Notes: generated by a model not told the origin, from the sequence alone. A stretch of DNA of 15,734 nucleotides from JANNOG01 sp050329415 (GCA_050329415.1 JBHJOS010000166.1:1-15734); one strand, 5' to 3'; positions 6,943 to 13,567 are shown, counted from the first letter of the stretch. Made by a program: numbers and translations.

Positions 6943-7149
6943 CTCGCCGCGCGCGGGTACCGGACCGCCGTCGCCGCCATGACCCTGCCCAACGATGCGA
7001 GCGCCGCTCTGCACCGGGCCCTGGGCTTCGCCGAGGTGGGGACGCTGCGCCGAGTGGGGTGGAAGGACGGCGCCTGGCGGGACGTGCTGTGGGTGCAGCG
7101 CGAGCTCGGCGGCGTCGGCGACGGGCCCCGGGGCGGGGAGCCCGGCTGA
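6943..7149 (+). pseudogene. C-terminal remnant of a GNAT N-acetyltransferase (phosphinothricin acetyltransferase-like)
   Basis: About 68 residues remain: LAARGYRTAVAAMTLPN, then ASAALHRALGFAEVGTLRRVGWKDGAWRDVLWVQRELG. This matches the C-terminal third of bar/pat-like GNAT enzymes, where ALHRALGF and GxLRRVGWKxGxWxDVxW are conserved. The N-terminal acetyl-CoA-binding core (the R/QxxGxG/A motif) is missing. Upstream of about 6943 the frame runs into the antisense of the HTH remnant, so there is no start that would make a working enzyme. The 84 bases after its stop, up to the DUF2237 start, hold only a short direct repeat (GACAGCCCGGCC twice). Confidence 0.75.
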
Positions 7150-7233
7150 CTCCTCGTTCGACGCCTCGTCCGACAGCCCGGCCGACAGCCCGGCCGGGTC
7201 GGCGTACCCGGGCACGGGGGAGCTGGCGGCAGG

Positions 7234-7668
7234 ATGGTCGCCGTGGCGGGCGACGTGGAACCGGGCATCGAGCGCGACACCGAACAGAACGTCCTCGGGG
7301 GTCCCCTCGAAGAATGCGGCAGGGACCCCCTGACCGGGTTCTTCCGGGACGGCTCCTGCGCGACCGGGCCCGAGGACCTGGGCAGCCACACCGTGTGCGC
7401 CGTGATGACGGAGGAGTTCCTCGACTTCCAGCGCCGGACCGGCAACGACCTCATCACCCCGCGACCGGAGTTCGCCTTCCCCGGGCTGCGTCCGGGAGAC
7501 CGCTGGTGCGTCGTCGCCGCCCGCTGGCTGCACGCACACCGCGCCGGAGTGGCCGCCCCGGTCGTCCTGTCCGCCACCAACCGGACGGTCCTGGAGGTGC
7601 TCCCCCTGCCCGCCCTGCGCGAGAACGCCGTCGACGTCCCCGACGACCCCCGCACCCTCCTCACCTAG
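7234..7668 (+). CDS. DUF2237 family protein
   Basis: The protein has 144 residues, the usual length for DUF2237. Its signature runs from the N-terminus: NVLGGPLEECGRDPLTGFFRDGSCATGPEDLGSHTVCAVMTEEFLDFQ, then GNDLITPRPEFAFPGLRPGDRWCVVAARWLHAHRAGVAAPVVLSATN. The cysteines in EECG, GSCATG, TVCAV and RWCV and the GPED-GSHTVCA block are the conserved family marks. The biochemical role of the family is not known to me. The ATG at 7234 is used; a GTG at 7243 has a slightly better placed purine tract (GGCAGGA) and is a real alternative. A C-rich repeat spacer follows immediately after the stop. Confidence 0.9.
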   Translation: MVAVAGDVEPGIERDTEQNVLGGPLEECGRDPLTGFFRDGSCATGPEDLGSHTVCAVMTEEFLDFQRRTGNDLITPRPEFAFPGLRPGDRWCVVAARWLHAHRAGVAAPVVLSATNRTVLEVLPLPALRENAVDVPDDPRTLLT

Positions 7669-7744
7669 CCCCCTGCCAACCCCCAACCCCCTCCCAACCA
7701 CCAACCCCTCCCAACCCCCAACCCCCTGCCAACCCACTGCCAAC
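7669..7744. repeat. C-rich tandem repeat (18-bp period), G-quadruplex-prone on the minus strand
   Basis: Starting at the base after the DUF2237 stop, blocks ending in CCAAC recur: CCCCTGCCAAC + CCCCAAC, CCCCTCCCAAC + CACCAAC, CCCTCCCAAC + CCCCAAC, CCCCTGCCAAC, CCACTGCCAAC. The period is about 18 bp with 17- and 22-bp variants. The minus strand has many runs of three to five G separated by TT or similar short spacers, so it could form G-quadruplexes. Composition (almost no G on the plus strand) is unlike anything else in the window. Confidence 0.85.
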
Positions 7745-7767
7745 CGCGCTTGGCTGGCGAATGAGCT

Positions 7768-7795
7768 TGGCAGGTGGCAGGTGGCAGGTGGCAGG
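7768..7795. repeat. Four exact tandem copies of TGGCAGG
   Basis: The 7-bp unit TGGCAGG is repeated four times without a mismatch (7768-7774, 7775-7781, 7782-7788, 7789-7795). The first copy, extended by T at 7767, is the reverse complement of the CTGCCAA blocks at 7737-7743 and earlier, so the array can pair with the preceding C-rich repeat. It lies just upstream of, or within, the 5' end of the transglycosylase frame; a unit of seven would shift a reading frame if copy number changed. Confidence 0.85.
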
Positions 7796-7806
7796 TGAAC
7801 GTCCGG

Positions 7807-7828
7807 CGCATGGTGGTGTCACCATGCG
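7807..7828. promoter_or_regulatory. Perfect inverted repeat over the transglycosylase start region
   Basis: CGCATGGTG (7807-7815) and CACCATGCG (7820-7828) are perfect reverse complements around GTGT. The repeat covers the candidate ATG at 7810. It could be an operator, or an RNA hairpin that hides the start codon. If the real start is the GTG at 7831, the repeat is just upstream of the gene. Confidence 0.4.
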
Positions 7829-8757
7829 GCGTGCCCGGTTCTCCCGCCGACGAGGTCCGTGACCAGGCGCTGTCCGGCGTCGAGCGGGGCGGGCCGGGTC
7901 CGGTCGGGCAGGCGTGGCCCGGGACCGACACGCCCGCGCCCGCGCCCGCGCAACGGTCGGGGCGGTGGGGGACCCGGATCACGGTCGCGCTGCTGCTGGT
8001 CGTCGGCGCCGTGGTCGTCGCCTGGCTGCTCGCGCTCGTGCGCCTGCAGGACGTGGTGACGACCACCGAGCGGGCCGTCGAGCTCGGCACCGCCGACGCC
8101 GGGGCGGGGCCCGTCGTCCCCGACGGGCCGCCGCCCGACCCGGCTGCGGGCGCTCTTCCCGGTGCCGAGCCGCCGGCCGCCGGTGCCGGGGCGGACCCGG
8201 CGTGGGTGACCCGGACCGCGGCCGCCGCCGGGCTGCCCGAGCGAGCCCTGCAGGCCTACGCGGCGGCCGAGCTGCGCACCCGCCAGGAAGATCCGGAGTG
8301 CGGCCTGTCGTGGGGGACCCTTGCCGGGATCGGGTGGGTCGAGTCCCGGCACGGAACCATCGGCGGCAACTCCCTCGGCCCGGACGGCCGGCCCGCGGCC
8401 GGCCCGATCGTGGGGGTCGCCCTCACCGGCGAGGGGTCGCTGGCGGCCGTCCCCGACACCGACGGCGGGACGCTCGACGGCGACGCCACGTGGGACCGCG
8501 CCGTCGGCCCGCTGCAGTTCATCCCGGGCACGTGGGCGAGATGGGGCATCGACGCCGACGGCGACGGGGCCTCCGACCCGCAGGACGTCGACGACGCATC
8601 GCTGGCCGCGGCGCGCTACCTCTGCGCCTCCGGCTCGCCTCTCACCGACCCGGCGCGCTGGCGCGAGGCCGTCCTCAGCTACAACCGGTCGGAGGCCTAC
8701 GTCGGCGACGTCCTGCAGGCGGCCGACTTCTACGCCCGCCGGTCGCTGAGCGGCTGA
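7810..8757 (+). CDS. Membrane-anchored lytic murein transglycosylase (MltB/SLT_2 type)
   Basis: From the ATG at 7810 the protein has 315 residues. A proline/alanine-rich cytoplasmic start is followed by one membrane segment (about 57-79, ITVALLLVVGAVVVAWLLALV), an Ala/Pro-rich extracellular linker, and a lysozyme-like domain from about residue 130. Glu178 in LAGIGWVESRHG is the expected catalytic acid, GPLQFIPGTWARWG (about 233-246) is the family motif, and ARYLCASG and LSYNRSEAYVGDVL close the fold. Cys164 and Cys272 could pair. The enzyme should cut peptidoglycan glycan strands outside the membrane during wall remodelling. The start is uncertain: GTG at 7774 or 7795, ATG 7810 and GTG 7831 are all in frame, and none has a strong ribosome-binding site. 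It converges on the carboxylate-amine ligase gene. Confidence 0.9.
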   Translation: MVVSPCGVPGSPADEVRDQALSGVERGGPGPVGQAWPGTDTPAPAPAQRSGRWGTRITVALLLVVGAVVVAWLLALVRLQDVVTTTERAVELGTADAGAGPVVPDGPPPDPAAGALPGAEPPAAGAGADPAWVTRTAAAAGLPERALQAYAAAELRTRQEDPECGLSWGTLAGIGWVESRHGTIGGNSLGPDGRPAAGPIVGVALTGEGSLAAVPDTDGGTLDGDATWDRAVGPLQFIPGTWARWGIDADGDGASDPQDVDDASLAAARYLCASGSPLTDPARWREAVLSYNRSEAYVGDVLQAADFYARRSLSG

Positions 8758-8779
8758 GCGCGCGGGGCCGCGGGCCGTT

Positions 8780-8797
8780 CCGTCACCCCGGTGACGG
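8780..8797. terminator. Hairpin between convergent transglycosylase and ligase genes
   Basis: CCGTCAC (8780-8786) and GTGACGG (8791-8797) are perfect reverse complements around CCCG. The hairpin lies 22 bases after the transglycosylase stop and overlaps the stop codon of the ligase on the other strand. A CCGCGG-rich stretch precedes it. It is the best candidate for a shared terminator, though it lacks a T-tract. Confidence 0.4.
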
Positions 8798-9952
8798 CCC
8801 CCGTCGCCCAGCACGGCCGGCCGTCGCGTCCTGCCGCAGGTCGGCGACCAGTGACCCCACCACCGACCGCAGGTCCCCGCCGTTCCCGGCCGCCACCTCG
8901 CGCTGACGCCGGTAACCCGCTCCGGCGGACAGGATGTCGGAGACGCCTCGCAGCTCGCCGGCACACCCGAGGTTCCGGGCCACCGGCTCCAGGCGCTCCA
9001 GCAGCTCGGGGATCTCCTGCGTCAGCGGCCGCTCCCGGCACCCGGCATCGACGACGACCTCGGCCTCCAGGCCGTAGCGGGCGCCGCGCCACTTGTTCTC
9101 CTCGACGTGCCAGGCCGGGAGGCGGCGCACGTCCTCACCCGCGCCGATCCGCTGGTCCAGGTCGACGACGAGGCACTGGACGAGGGCCGCCAGGGCCCCG
9201 ACCTCCGCCAGGCTGGAGACCCCGTCGAAGACGCGGACCTCCAGGGTGCCGAGCAACGGGGACGGCCGGATGTCCCAGCGGACCTCCTTGATGACCGTGA
9301 TGACCCCGGTGGCGTAGAGGTCCGACACGTAGCGCTCGTACTCCGCCCACCGCTCGAACGGGTACGGCAGCCCGGCGGTCGGCAGCTGGTGGAAGATCAT
9401 CGACCGGTTGCTCGCGTAGCCGGTGTCGACGCCGCCCCAGTAGGGCGAGGACGCCGACAGCGCCAGCAGGTGCGGGTAGTAGGGGAGGAGCCCGTTGAGG
9501 ATCGGCAGGACCTTCTCGCGATGGTCGATCCCGACGTGCACGTGCACCCCGTAGATGAGCATCTGCTGGGCCCAGTACCGGGTGCGGTCGAGCAGCAGGG
9601 CGTACCGGTCGTTCTCGGTGATCTCCTGCTCGCGGCTGGTGGCGAACGGGTGCGTGCCGGCCCCGAAGATCTCCACGCCCATGGGGTCGGTGACGGACCG
9701 GACCGTCGCGAGGGCACCGGCCAGGTCCGCGACGGCCTCGCCGACGTCCCGGCAGACGCCGGTGACAAGCTCGACCTGGTTGCGCAGGAACTCCGGGTGG
9801 ATCCGGGGGTCGAGGTCGCCGTGCTCGTCGCGCAGGGCGTCGAACACCTTGGGCGCCTCGGGGACGAGGTCCAACGTGGTGGCGTCGACCAGGCCGAGCT
9901 CCCACTCCACGCCGAGTGTGGGACCGGTCGACGGGGTGAAGTCCACTCCCAT
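8783..9952 (-). CDS. Carboxylate-amine ligase, glutamate-cysteine ligase GCS2 (YbdK-like) family
   Basis: The protein has 389 residues, close to the family's usual 370-390. It starts in the typical way with MGVDFTPSTGPTLGVEWELGLVD; the E16-W-E18 motif binds glutamate and metal in GCS2 enzymes. Further marks are EFLRNQVELVTGVCRD, FGAGTHPFA, YGVHVHVGIDHREKVLPILNGLLPYYPHLLALSASSPYWGG, GYASNRSMIFHQLPTAGLPYPF and IRPSPLLGTLEVRVFD. These enzymes join a carboxylate to an amine with ATP, often glutamate to cysteine weakly; the natural substrate of YbdK-type members is uncertain. The ATG at 9952 fits the family start, but no strong ribosome-binding site precedes it and an ATG at 9997 is in frame. A palindrome lies 65 bases upstream of the start. 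Confidence 0.92.
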   Translation of the reverse strand: MGVDFTPSTGPTLGVEWELGLVDATTLDLVPEAPKVFDALRDEHGDLDPRIHPEFLRNQVELVTGVCRDVGEAVADLAGALATVRSVTDPMGVEIFGAGTHPFATSREQEITENDRYALLLDRTRYWAQQMLIYGVHVHVGIDHREKVLPILNGLLPYYPHLLALSASSPYWGGVDTGYASNRSMIFHQLPTAGLPYPFERWAEYERYVSDLYATGVITVIKEVRWDIRPSPLLGTLEVRVFDGVSSLAEVGALAALVQCLVVDLDQRIGAGEDVRRLPAWHVEENKWRGARYGLEAEVVVDAGCRERPLTQEIPELLERLEPVARNLGCAGELRGVSDILSAGAGYRRQREVAAGNGGDLRSVVGSLVADLRQDATAGRAGRRGPSPG

Positions 9953-10016
9953 CGACCGTGTGTACACCGTCAGCGACGAGTCGACTACCCCACGCATCCT
10001 TGATGCTCGGTGACCG

Positions 10017-10035
10017 GACATGTGTCCCACATGTC
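10017..10035. promoter_or_regulatory. Perfect palindrome upstream of the carboxylate-amine ligase
   Basis: GACATGTG (10017-10024) and CACATGTC (10028-10035) pair around TCC. The AT-richer composition stands out in this GC-rich window. It lies 65 bp upstream of the ligase start (9952) in the 119-base gap after the kinase stop, the right place for a transcription-factor operator. The cognate regulator is unknown. Confidence 0.4.
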
Positions 10036-10047
10036 GATGACCGGGGA

Positions 10048-10063
10048 GCCGGGCGCACCCGGC
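10048..10063 (-). terminator. Short GC hairpin after the P-loop kinase
   Basis: GCCGGG (10048-10053) and CCCGGC (10058-10063) pair around CGCA, 9 bases beyond the kinase stop at 10072-10074 in the direction of transcription. Stem of six GC pairs, no T-tract, so only a modest candidate. Confidence 0.35.
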
Positions 10064-10071
10064 CATCGACG

Positions 10072-10617
10072 TCAGCTCCGCCCGAGCGTCCGCAGCTGTG
10101 TCTCCAGGGGTGCCGTGCCCGCTCGGTTGTCCACCACCAGGTGCGGCACGGGCGGCGGATCGCCCGGCCGGACGCGGGCGATCCAGGCCTCCCAGTCGGC
10201 GAGCTTGCCCGCGTCCCGGGGCGAGGCGCGCGCCGCCAGCCGCGAGCGCAGGGTCGCCGGGTCGGTCCGCACCCACACCAGCCGGACCGGCTCGCCGCCG
10301 AGGCCGACGACGAACGCCGACCAGGCGGCTGCGTCGTGGATGGCCGTCGTGAACGGCGCGACGAGCATGACCGGGCACCCGGCGGCGCGGATCTGGCGGG
10401 AGGCGCCGGCCATGCCGCCGTACTCGTGAACCTTGACGTGGGCGTCGTACCAGTCGCCCTCCCGCTCGCCGGGCGGGCGGCCGTGGGCGGCCTGCACCTC
10501 GGCGACGAAGCCGGCGAACAGGACGTCCTTGTCCAGCAGGGCGGGCACCGGGTCGAGCCGACGCAGCAGCAGGCCGGCGACGGTGGACTTGCCGGAGCCG
10601 GGCGCCCCGGCGACCAC
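10072..10617 (-). CDS. P-loop kinase / AAA_33-type ATPase of unknown substrate
   Basis: From GTG 10617 the product has 181 residues. A Walker A motif sits at the start (VVAGAPGSGKST, Lys10), followed by LLDKDVL in the place of the substrate-binding acidic residue, VMLVAPFTTAIHD as the central strand and VRLVWVRTDPATLRSRLAARASPRDAGKLADWEAW as a lid-type arginine-rich segment. This is the layout of small-molecule or nucleotide kinases (gluconokinase, zeta-toxin and AAA_33 relatives); the substrate cannot be told. Coding-like sequence (TTEPVPAADGAPAPPGRRLPAVAW) continues upstream in the same frame as far as the icd stop, where only a CTG (10692) is available as a start. The gene lies directly behind icd and is probably co-transcribed with it. 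Not a clear zeta toxin: no antitoxin is next to it. Confidence 0.78.
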   Translation of the reverse strand: MVAGAPGSGKSTVAGLLLRRLDPVPALLDKDVLFAGFVAEVQAAHGRPPGEREGDWYDAHVKVHEYGGMAGASRQIRAAGCPVMLVAPFTTAIHDAAAWSAFVVGLGGEPVRLVWVRTDPATLRSRLAARASPRDAGKLADWEAWIARVRPGDPPPVPHLVVDNRAGTAPLETQLRTLGRS

Positions 10618-10688
10618 CCACGCGACGGCGGGGAGCCGTCGCCCGGGCGGAGCCGGGGCGCCGTCGGCGGCGGGGACCGGCTCCGTGG

Positions 10689-12125
10689 TCAGCGCCCCTG
10701 GCCCTTGGAGAAGCCCGGCTGGCCGTCGAAGGTGAACAACCCCTCGGTCTTCACCAAGTCCAGGCCCGCGTCCACGATCCGGCCCTGCAGCTCGACGGTG
10801 TCGCGGGCGCTCACCGCGCCCCCGTCGGCCGCGAGGAACCGGCACCGCCAGTGGTCGGTCAGCAGCGTCTCGGGCGCCCCGCCCGGCCACACCGACTGCC
10901 CCCGGTTGGAGATCATGTCCAGGGTGAAGGTTCCGGCAGCCGCCTGGAGGGTGGCGGCGAGGTCGTCCGCACTCGCGTCGGCGGCGTGGAGGAACACGTC
11001 GATGCCGACCCGCTCCTTCGCCGCGACCGTGCGGGGCTTCGCCTCGACGGAGATCGCCTGCTCGGTGGCGTAGCGCACCGGCTTCAACTGCTGCGGCTCC
11101 TGGCCGAGGCGGGCGATGACGGCGTCGGCGAACTCCCGGGTGCCGACCTTCTCCGTGCTGACGCCGTCGGTGTAGACGTCGTAGGTGTGGACGCCGTCCT
11201 CGATCGTCCGCAGCCAGGCGTTGTGCACCCGGGTCGCGATGTCGCCCTGGCCGATGTGCACGAGCATGAGGACCGCGCCCAGGAACAACCCCGACGGGTT
11301 GGCCAGGTTCTGGCCGGCCCGGCGCGGCGCCGAGCCGTGGATGGCCTCGAACATCGACACGCTGCTGCCGACGTTCGCGCTGCCGGCCAGGCCGACCGAG
11401 CCGGCGATCTGGGCGGCGACGTCGGAGAGGATGTCGCCGTACAGGTTCGGCATGACGACGACGTCGAACACGCCGGGGGTGTCGGCCAGCTTGGCGGCGC
11501 CGATGTCGACGATCCAGTGCTCGTTCTCGATGTCCGGATACTCGGCTGCGACCTCGTCGAAGACCTGGTGGAACAGCCCGTCCGACATCTTCATGATGTT
11601 GTCCTTGGTGAAGCACGTCACCTTGGACCGCTGGTTGGCCCGGGCGTACTCGAAGGCGTAGCGGGCGATCCGCTCGCTGCCCGGGCGGCTGATGAGCTTG
11701 AGCGTCTGGACGACGTCGTCGGTCTGCCGGTGCTCGATGCCCGCGTAGAGGTCCTCCTCGTTCTCGCGGACGATCACCACGTCCATGCCCGGGTGCTTGG
11801 TGTCGACGAACGGGGCGTACGCGACGCAGGGCCGGATGTTGGCGTACATGCCGAAGGTCTTGCGGACCGTGACGTTGAGGCTCTTGAACCCGCCGCCCTG
11901 GGGAGTCGTGATGGGCGCCTTGAGGAAGACCTTGGTGCGGCGCAGCGACTCCAGCGCCGCCGGCTCGATCCCGGCCGAGTTGCCGCGCGAGTAGACCGCC
12001 TCGCCGATCTCGATCTCGTCGATGTCGAGTTCCGCGCCGCCGGCCTGGATGATGCGGAGCGTGGCGTCCATGATCTCGGGACCGATGCCGTCCCCGCGGG
12101 CGACCGTGATGGGCACTGCAGCCAT
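10689..12125 (-). CDS. icd: Isocitrate dehydrogenase, Thermus-type (with C-terminal extension domain)
   Basis: The 478-residue protein converts isocitrate to 2-oxoglutarate and CO2 in the TCA cycle, in the cytoplasm. Family marks in order: ARGDGIGPEIMDATLRII, SLNVTVRKTFGMYANIRPC, VVIVRENEEDLYAGIEHRQTDDVVQTLKLISRPGSE, KVTCFTKDNIMK, VVVMPNLYGDILSDVAAQIAGSVGLAGSANVG and MFEAIHGSAPRRAGQNLANPSGL. The last 130 residues (GIDVFLHA…FTLDMISNRGQSVWPGG…LTDHWRCRFL…LFTFDGQPGFSKGQG) form the extra C-terminal domain known from Thermus thermophilus isocitrate dehydrogenase and its relatives. The ATG at 12125 follows a GAGGAGA site. In the cofactor loop the pair Arg-Arg stands where NADP-dependent enzymes have Lys-Tyr, which suggests but does not prove NADP use. 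The P-loop kinase follows closely. Confidence 0.96.
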   Translation of the reverse strand: MAAVPITVARGDGIGPEIMDATLRIIQAGGAELDIDEIEIGEAVYSRGNSAGIEPAALESLRRTKVFLKAPITTPQGGGFKSLNVTVRKTFGMYANIRPCVAYAPFVDTKHPGMDVVIVRENEEDLYAGIEHRQTDDVVQTLKLISRPGSERIARYAFEYARANQRSKVTCFTKDNIMKMSDGLFHQVFDEVAAEYPDIENEHWIVDIGAAKLADTPGVFDVVVMPNLYGDILSDVAAQIAGSVGLAGSANVGSSVSMFEAIHGSAPRRAGQNLANPSGLFLGAVLMLVHIGQGDIATRVHNAWLRTIEDGVHTYDVYTDGVSTEKVGTREFADAVIARLGQEPQQLKPVRYATEQAISVEAKPRTVAAKERVGIDVFLHAADASADDLAATLQAAAGTFTLDMISNRGQSVWPGGAPETLLTDHWRCRFLAADGGAVSARDTVELQGRIVDAGLDLVKTEGLFTFDGQPGFSKGQGR

Positions 12126-12143
12126 GGGATGAGTCTCCTCGCC

Positions 12144-12160
12144 GGGCCCGATCGGGGCCC
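12144..12160 (-). promoter_or_regulatory. Hairpin next to the icd ribosome-binding site
   Basis: GGGCCC (12144-12149) and GGGCCC (12155-12160) flank GATCG, forming a GC hairpin in the icd leader. It ends four bases from the GAGGAG site (12135-12140). It could affect ribosome access; no known leader family is recognised. Confidence 0.25.
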
Positions 12161-12220
12161 TGTCGTTCGTGGCGCTGTTCCAGCGCAGACCACTGTGTGC
12201 TCGCTCCGGACGCTGGGTGC

Positions 12221-12241
12221 GCCGGGCCGAGGCCGCCCGGC
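12221..12241 (-). terminator. Hairpin just after the CNNM/HlyC gene
   Basis: GCCGGG (12221-12226) and CCCGGC (12236-12241) pair around a nine-base loop, starting three bases after the stop codon of the gene at 12245-13567. It lies 96 bases before icd. No T-tract, so the call is tentative. Confidence 0.35.
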
Positions 12242-12244
12242 AGC

Positions 12245-13567
12245 CTAGTCGGGCGGTGCGGGATCCGACGGCGCCCGTTCCAGGCGCACCTCCTCGATGC
12301 GGTTGCCCCGCATGGCGGTCACCACGACCTCGACGTCGCCGTGCCGGGTGCTGTCGCCCACGGCCGGGATGCGTCCCAGCTGGCGGAGGATCCACCCGGC
12401 CGCCGTGTCGTAGGGGCCCTCCGGCAGGTCCAGACCGGTCAGCTCCTCGAACTCCGCGAGGCGCAGCTGGGCGTCCACCGGCTCCTCCGGCAGGGGTGTC
12501 CCGAGCTCGGAGGGGTCGTCGCCGCCGGGCCGCCGGGCCGGCTCGTGCTCCTCGGCGGGGTCGAACTCGTCGCTGATGTCGCCGACGAGCTCCTCGATGA
12601 GGTCCTCCAGGGTGACGATGCCGGCGCCGCCGCCGTACTCGTCCACCACGAGGGCGATGTGGACGCCGTTGCGGCGCATCTCGGCGAGGGTGGGCAGCAG
12701 GGGCCGGCTCTCAGGGACCTCCAGCAGGGGGCGGGCCAGCTGCTCCAGCGTCGTCGGGTCGTCGGCGTCGCGGCCCATGAGGTCGCGGACGTGGATGAAC
12801 CCGACGGTGTCGTCGAGCGACGTGCGGGTCACGGGGTAGCGGGAGTGCGGCCGGTCGCGGACCTCGGCCATCGCGACCCCGACCGAGAGGTCCGCCGGCA
12901 GGACGTCGACGTCGAGGCGCGGCGTCATGATCTCGCGCATCGGCCGGTCGCCGGACTCCAGGACGTCGGTCAGCAGCCGGCGCTCGTCCGGCGTGAGGGC
13001 CCCGGTGGTGGCGACGGCGTGGCGCAGTTCCTCCTCGTCGGCGTCCCCGTCGTCGCGGGCCCGGCCGGCGCCGAGGACGAGGAGCACCGCGTTGCTGCTC
13101 ACCCCGAGGAACCAGATGAAGGGCCGGGCGATGCGGGCGACGAGCAGCAGGAGGGGGGCGGTCGCCAGCGCGAAGCGCTCGGAGGAGCGCAGCGCCAGGC
13201 GCTTGGGGACGAGCTCGCCCAGGACCAGCGACAGGTACGCGATGACGATCGTGATGGCGACGACCGCGAGGATGCCGGCGACCCCCTCGCTGAGCCCCGC
13301 GGCGACCAGCAGCGGGGCCACGTTGTCGGCGAACCGGCTGGCGCCGAAGGCCGAGGACAGGAACCCGAGGAGGGTGACCCCGATCTGCACGGCGGCGAGG
13401 AAGCGGTTCTCGTCCGCCAGCAGCGTGGCGGCCGCGCGGCCCGGCGCCCCCCGCTCCCCGATGGTCGCCGCTTGCGCCGGCCGGAGATTGACCAGCGCGA
13501 TCTCGGCCCCGGCGAACACCCCGCCCAGCAGGACGAGGAACAGGACCAGGGTGACGTCTCCCACCAT
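12245..13567 (-). CDS. CNNM / hemolysin C-type transporter (DUF21-CBS-CBS-CorC_HlyC)
   Basis: The protein has 440 residues in the standard order. The DUF21 membrane domain covers about 1-175, with hydrophobic segments at 5-20, 58-72, 95-120 and 137-165 and the motifs LLGGVFAGAEIALVNL, QIGVTLLGFLSSAFG and LGELVPKRLALRSSE. A CBS pair follows at about 205-330, with IMTPRLDVDVLP, HSRYPV, VGFIHVRDLM, HIALVVDEYGGGAGIVTLEDLIEELVGDI. The CorC_HlyC domain is at about 360-430. Homologues act in magnesium or cobalt efflux or homeostasis; the old hemolysin name is historical. It is transcribed towards icd with a 119-base gap and is divergent from the NTF2-like gene. The ATG at 13567 is used, with CAGGA seven bases before it; a GTG directly follows. 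Confidence 0.94.
   Translation of the reverse strand: MVGDVTLVLFLVLLGGVFAGAEIALVNLRPAQAATIGERGAPGRAAATLLADENRFLAAVQIGVTLLGFLSSAFGASRFADNVAPLLVAAGLSEGVAGILAVVAITIVIAYLSLVLGELVPKRLALRSSERFALATAPLLLLVARIARPFIWFLGVSSNAVLLVLGAGRARDDGDADEEELRHAVATTGALTPDERRLLTDVLESGDRPMREIMTPRLDVDVLPADLSVGVAMAEVRDRPHSRYPVTRTSLDDTVGFIHVRDLMGRDADDPTTLEQLARPLLEVPESRPLLPTLAEMRRNGVHIALVVDEYGGGAGIVTLEDLIEELVGDISDEFDPAEEHEPARRPGGDDPSELGTPLPEEPVDAQLRLAEFEELTGLDLPEGPYDTAAGWILRQLGRIPAVGDSTRHGDVEVVVTAMRGNRIEEVRLERAPSDPAPPD

Noticed and set aside
7161..7194. Short direct repeat GACAGCCCGGCC twice before DUF2237
   Set aside because: Two 12-bp copies in GC-rich DNA are not remarkable and show no further structure.
7669..7795. 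CRISPR-like array
   Set aside because: Units are only 7-18 bp, contiguous and without unique spacers; no cas genes are present. It is a tandem repeat.
10072..10617. Zeta-toxin of a toxin-antitoxin pair
   Set aside because: The P-loop and general fold would fit, but no epsilon-type antitoxin lies next to it and the gene is linked to icd; kept as a kinase of unknown substrate.
9953..10621. Apparent fusion of a P-loop kinase-like stretch with the GCS2 ligase in one 612-residue frame
   Set aside because: The upstream part is a shadow of the kinase gene, which has its own correct frame and stop at 10072; the ligase family starts at MGVDFTPS.
10851..12248. 465-residue plus-strand frame antisense to icd
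   Set aside because: Mirror frame of a highly biased GC-rich gene, rich in Asp/Val/Gly/Leu/Arg without any domain; icd on the minus strand is certain.
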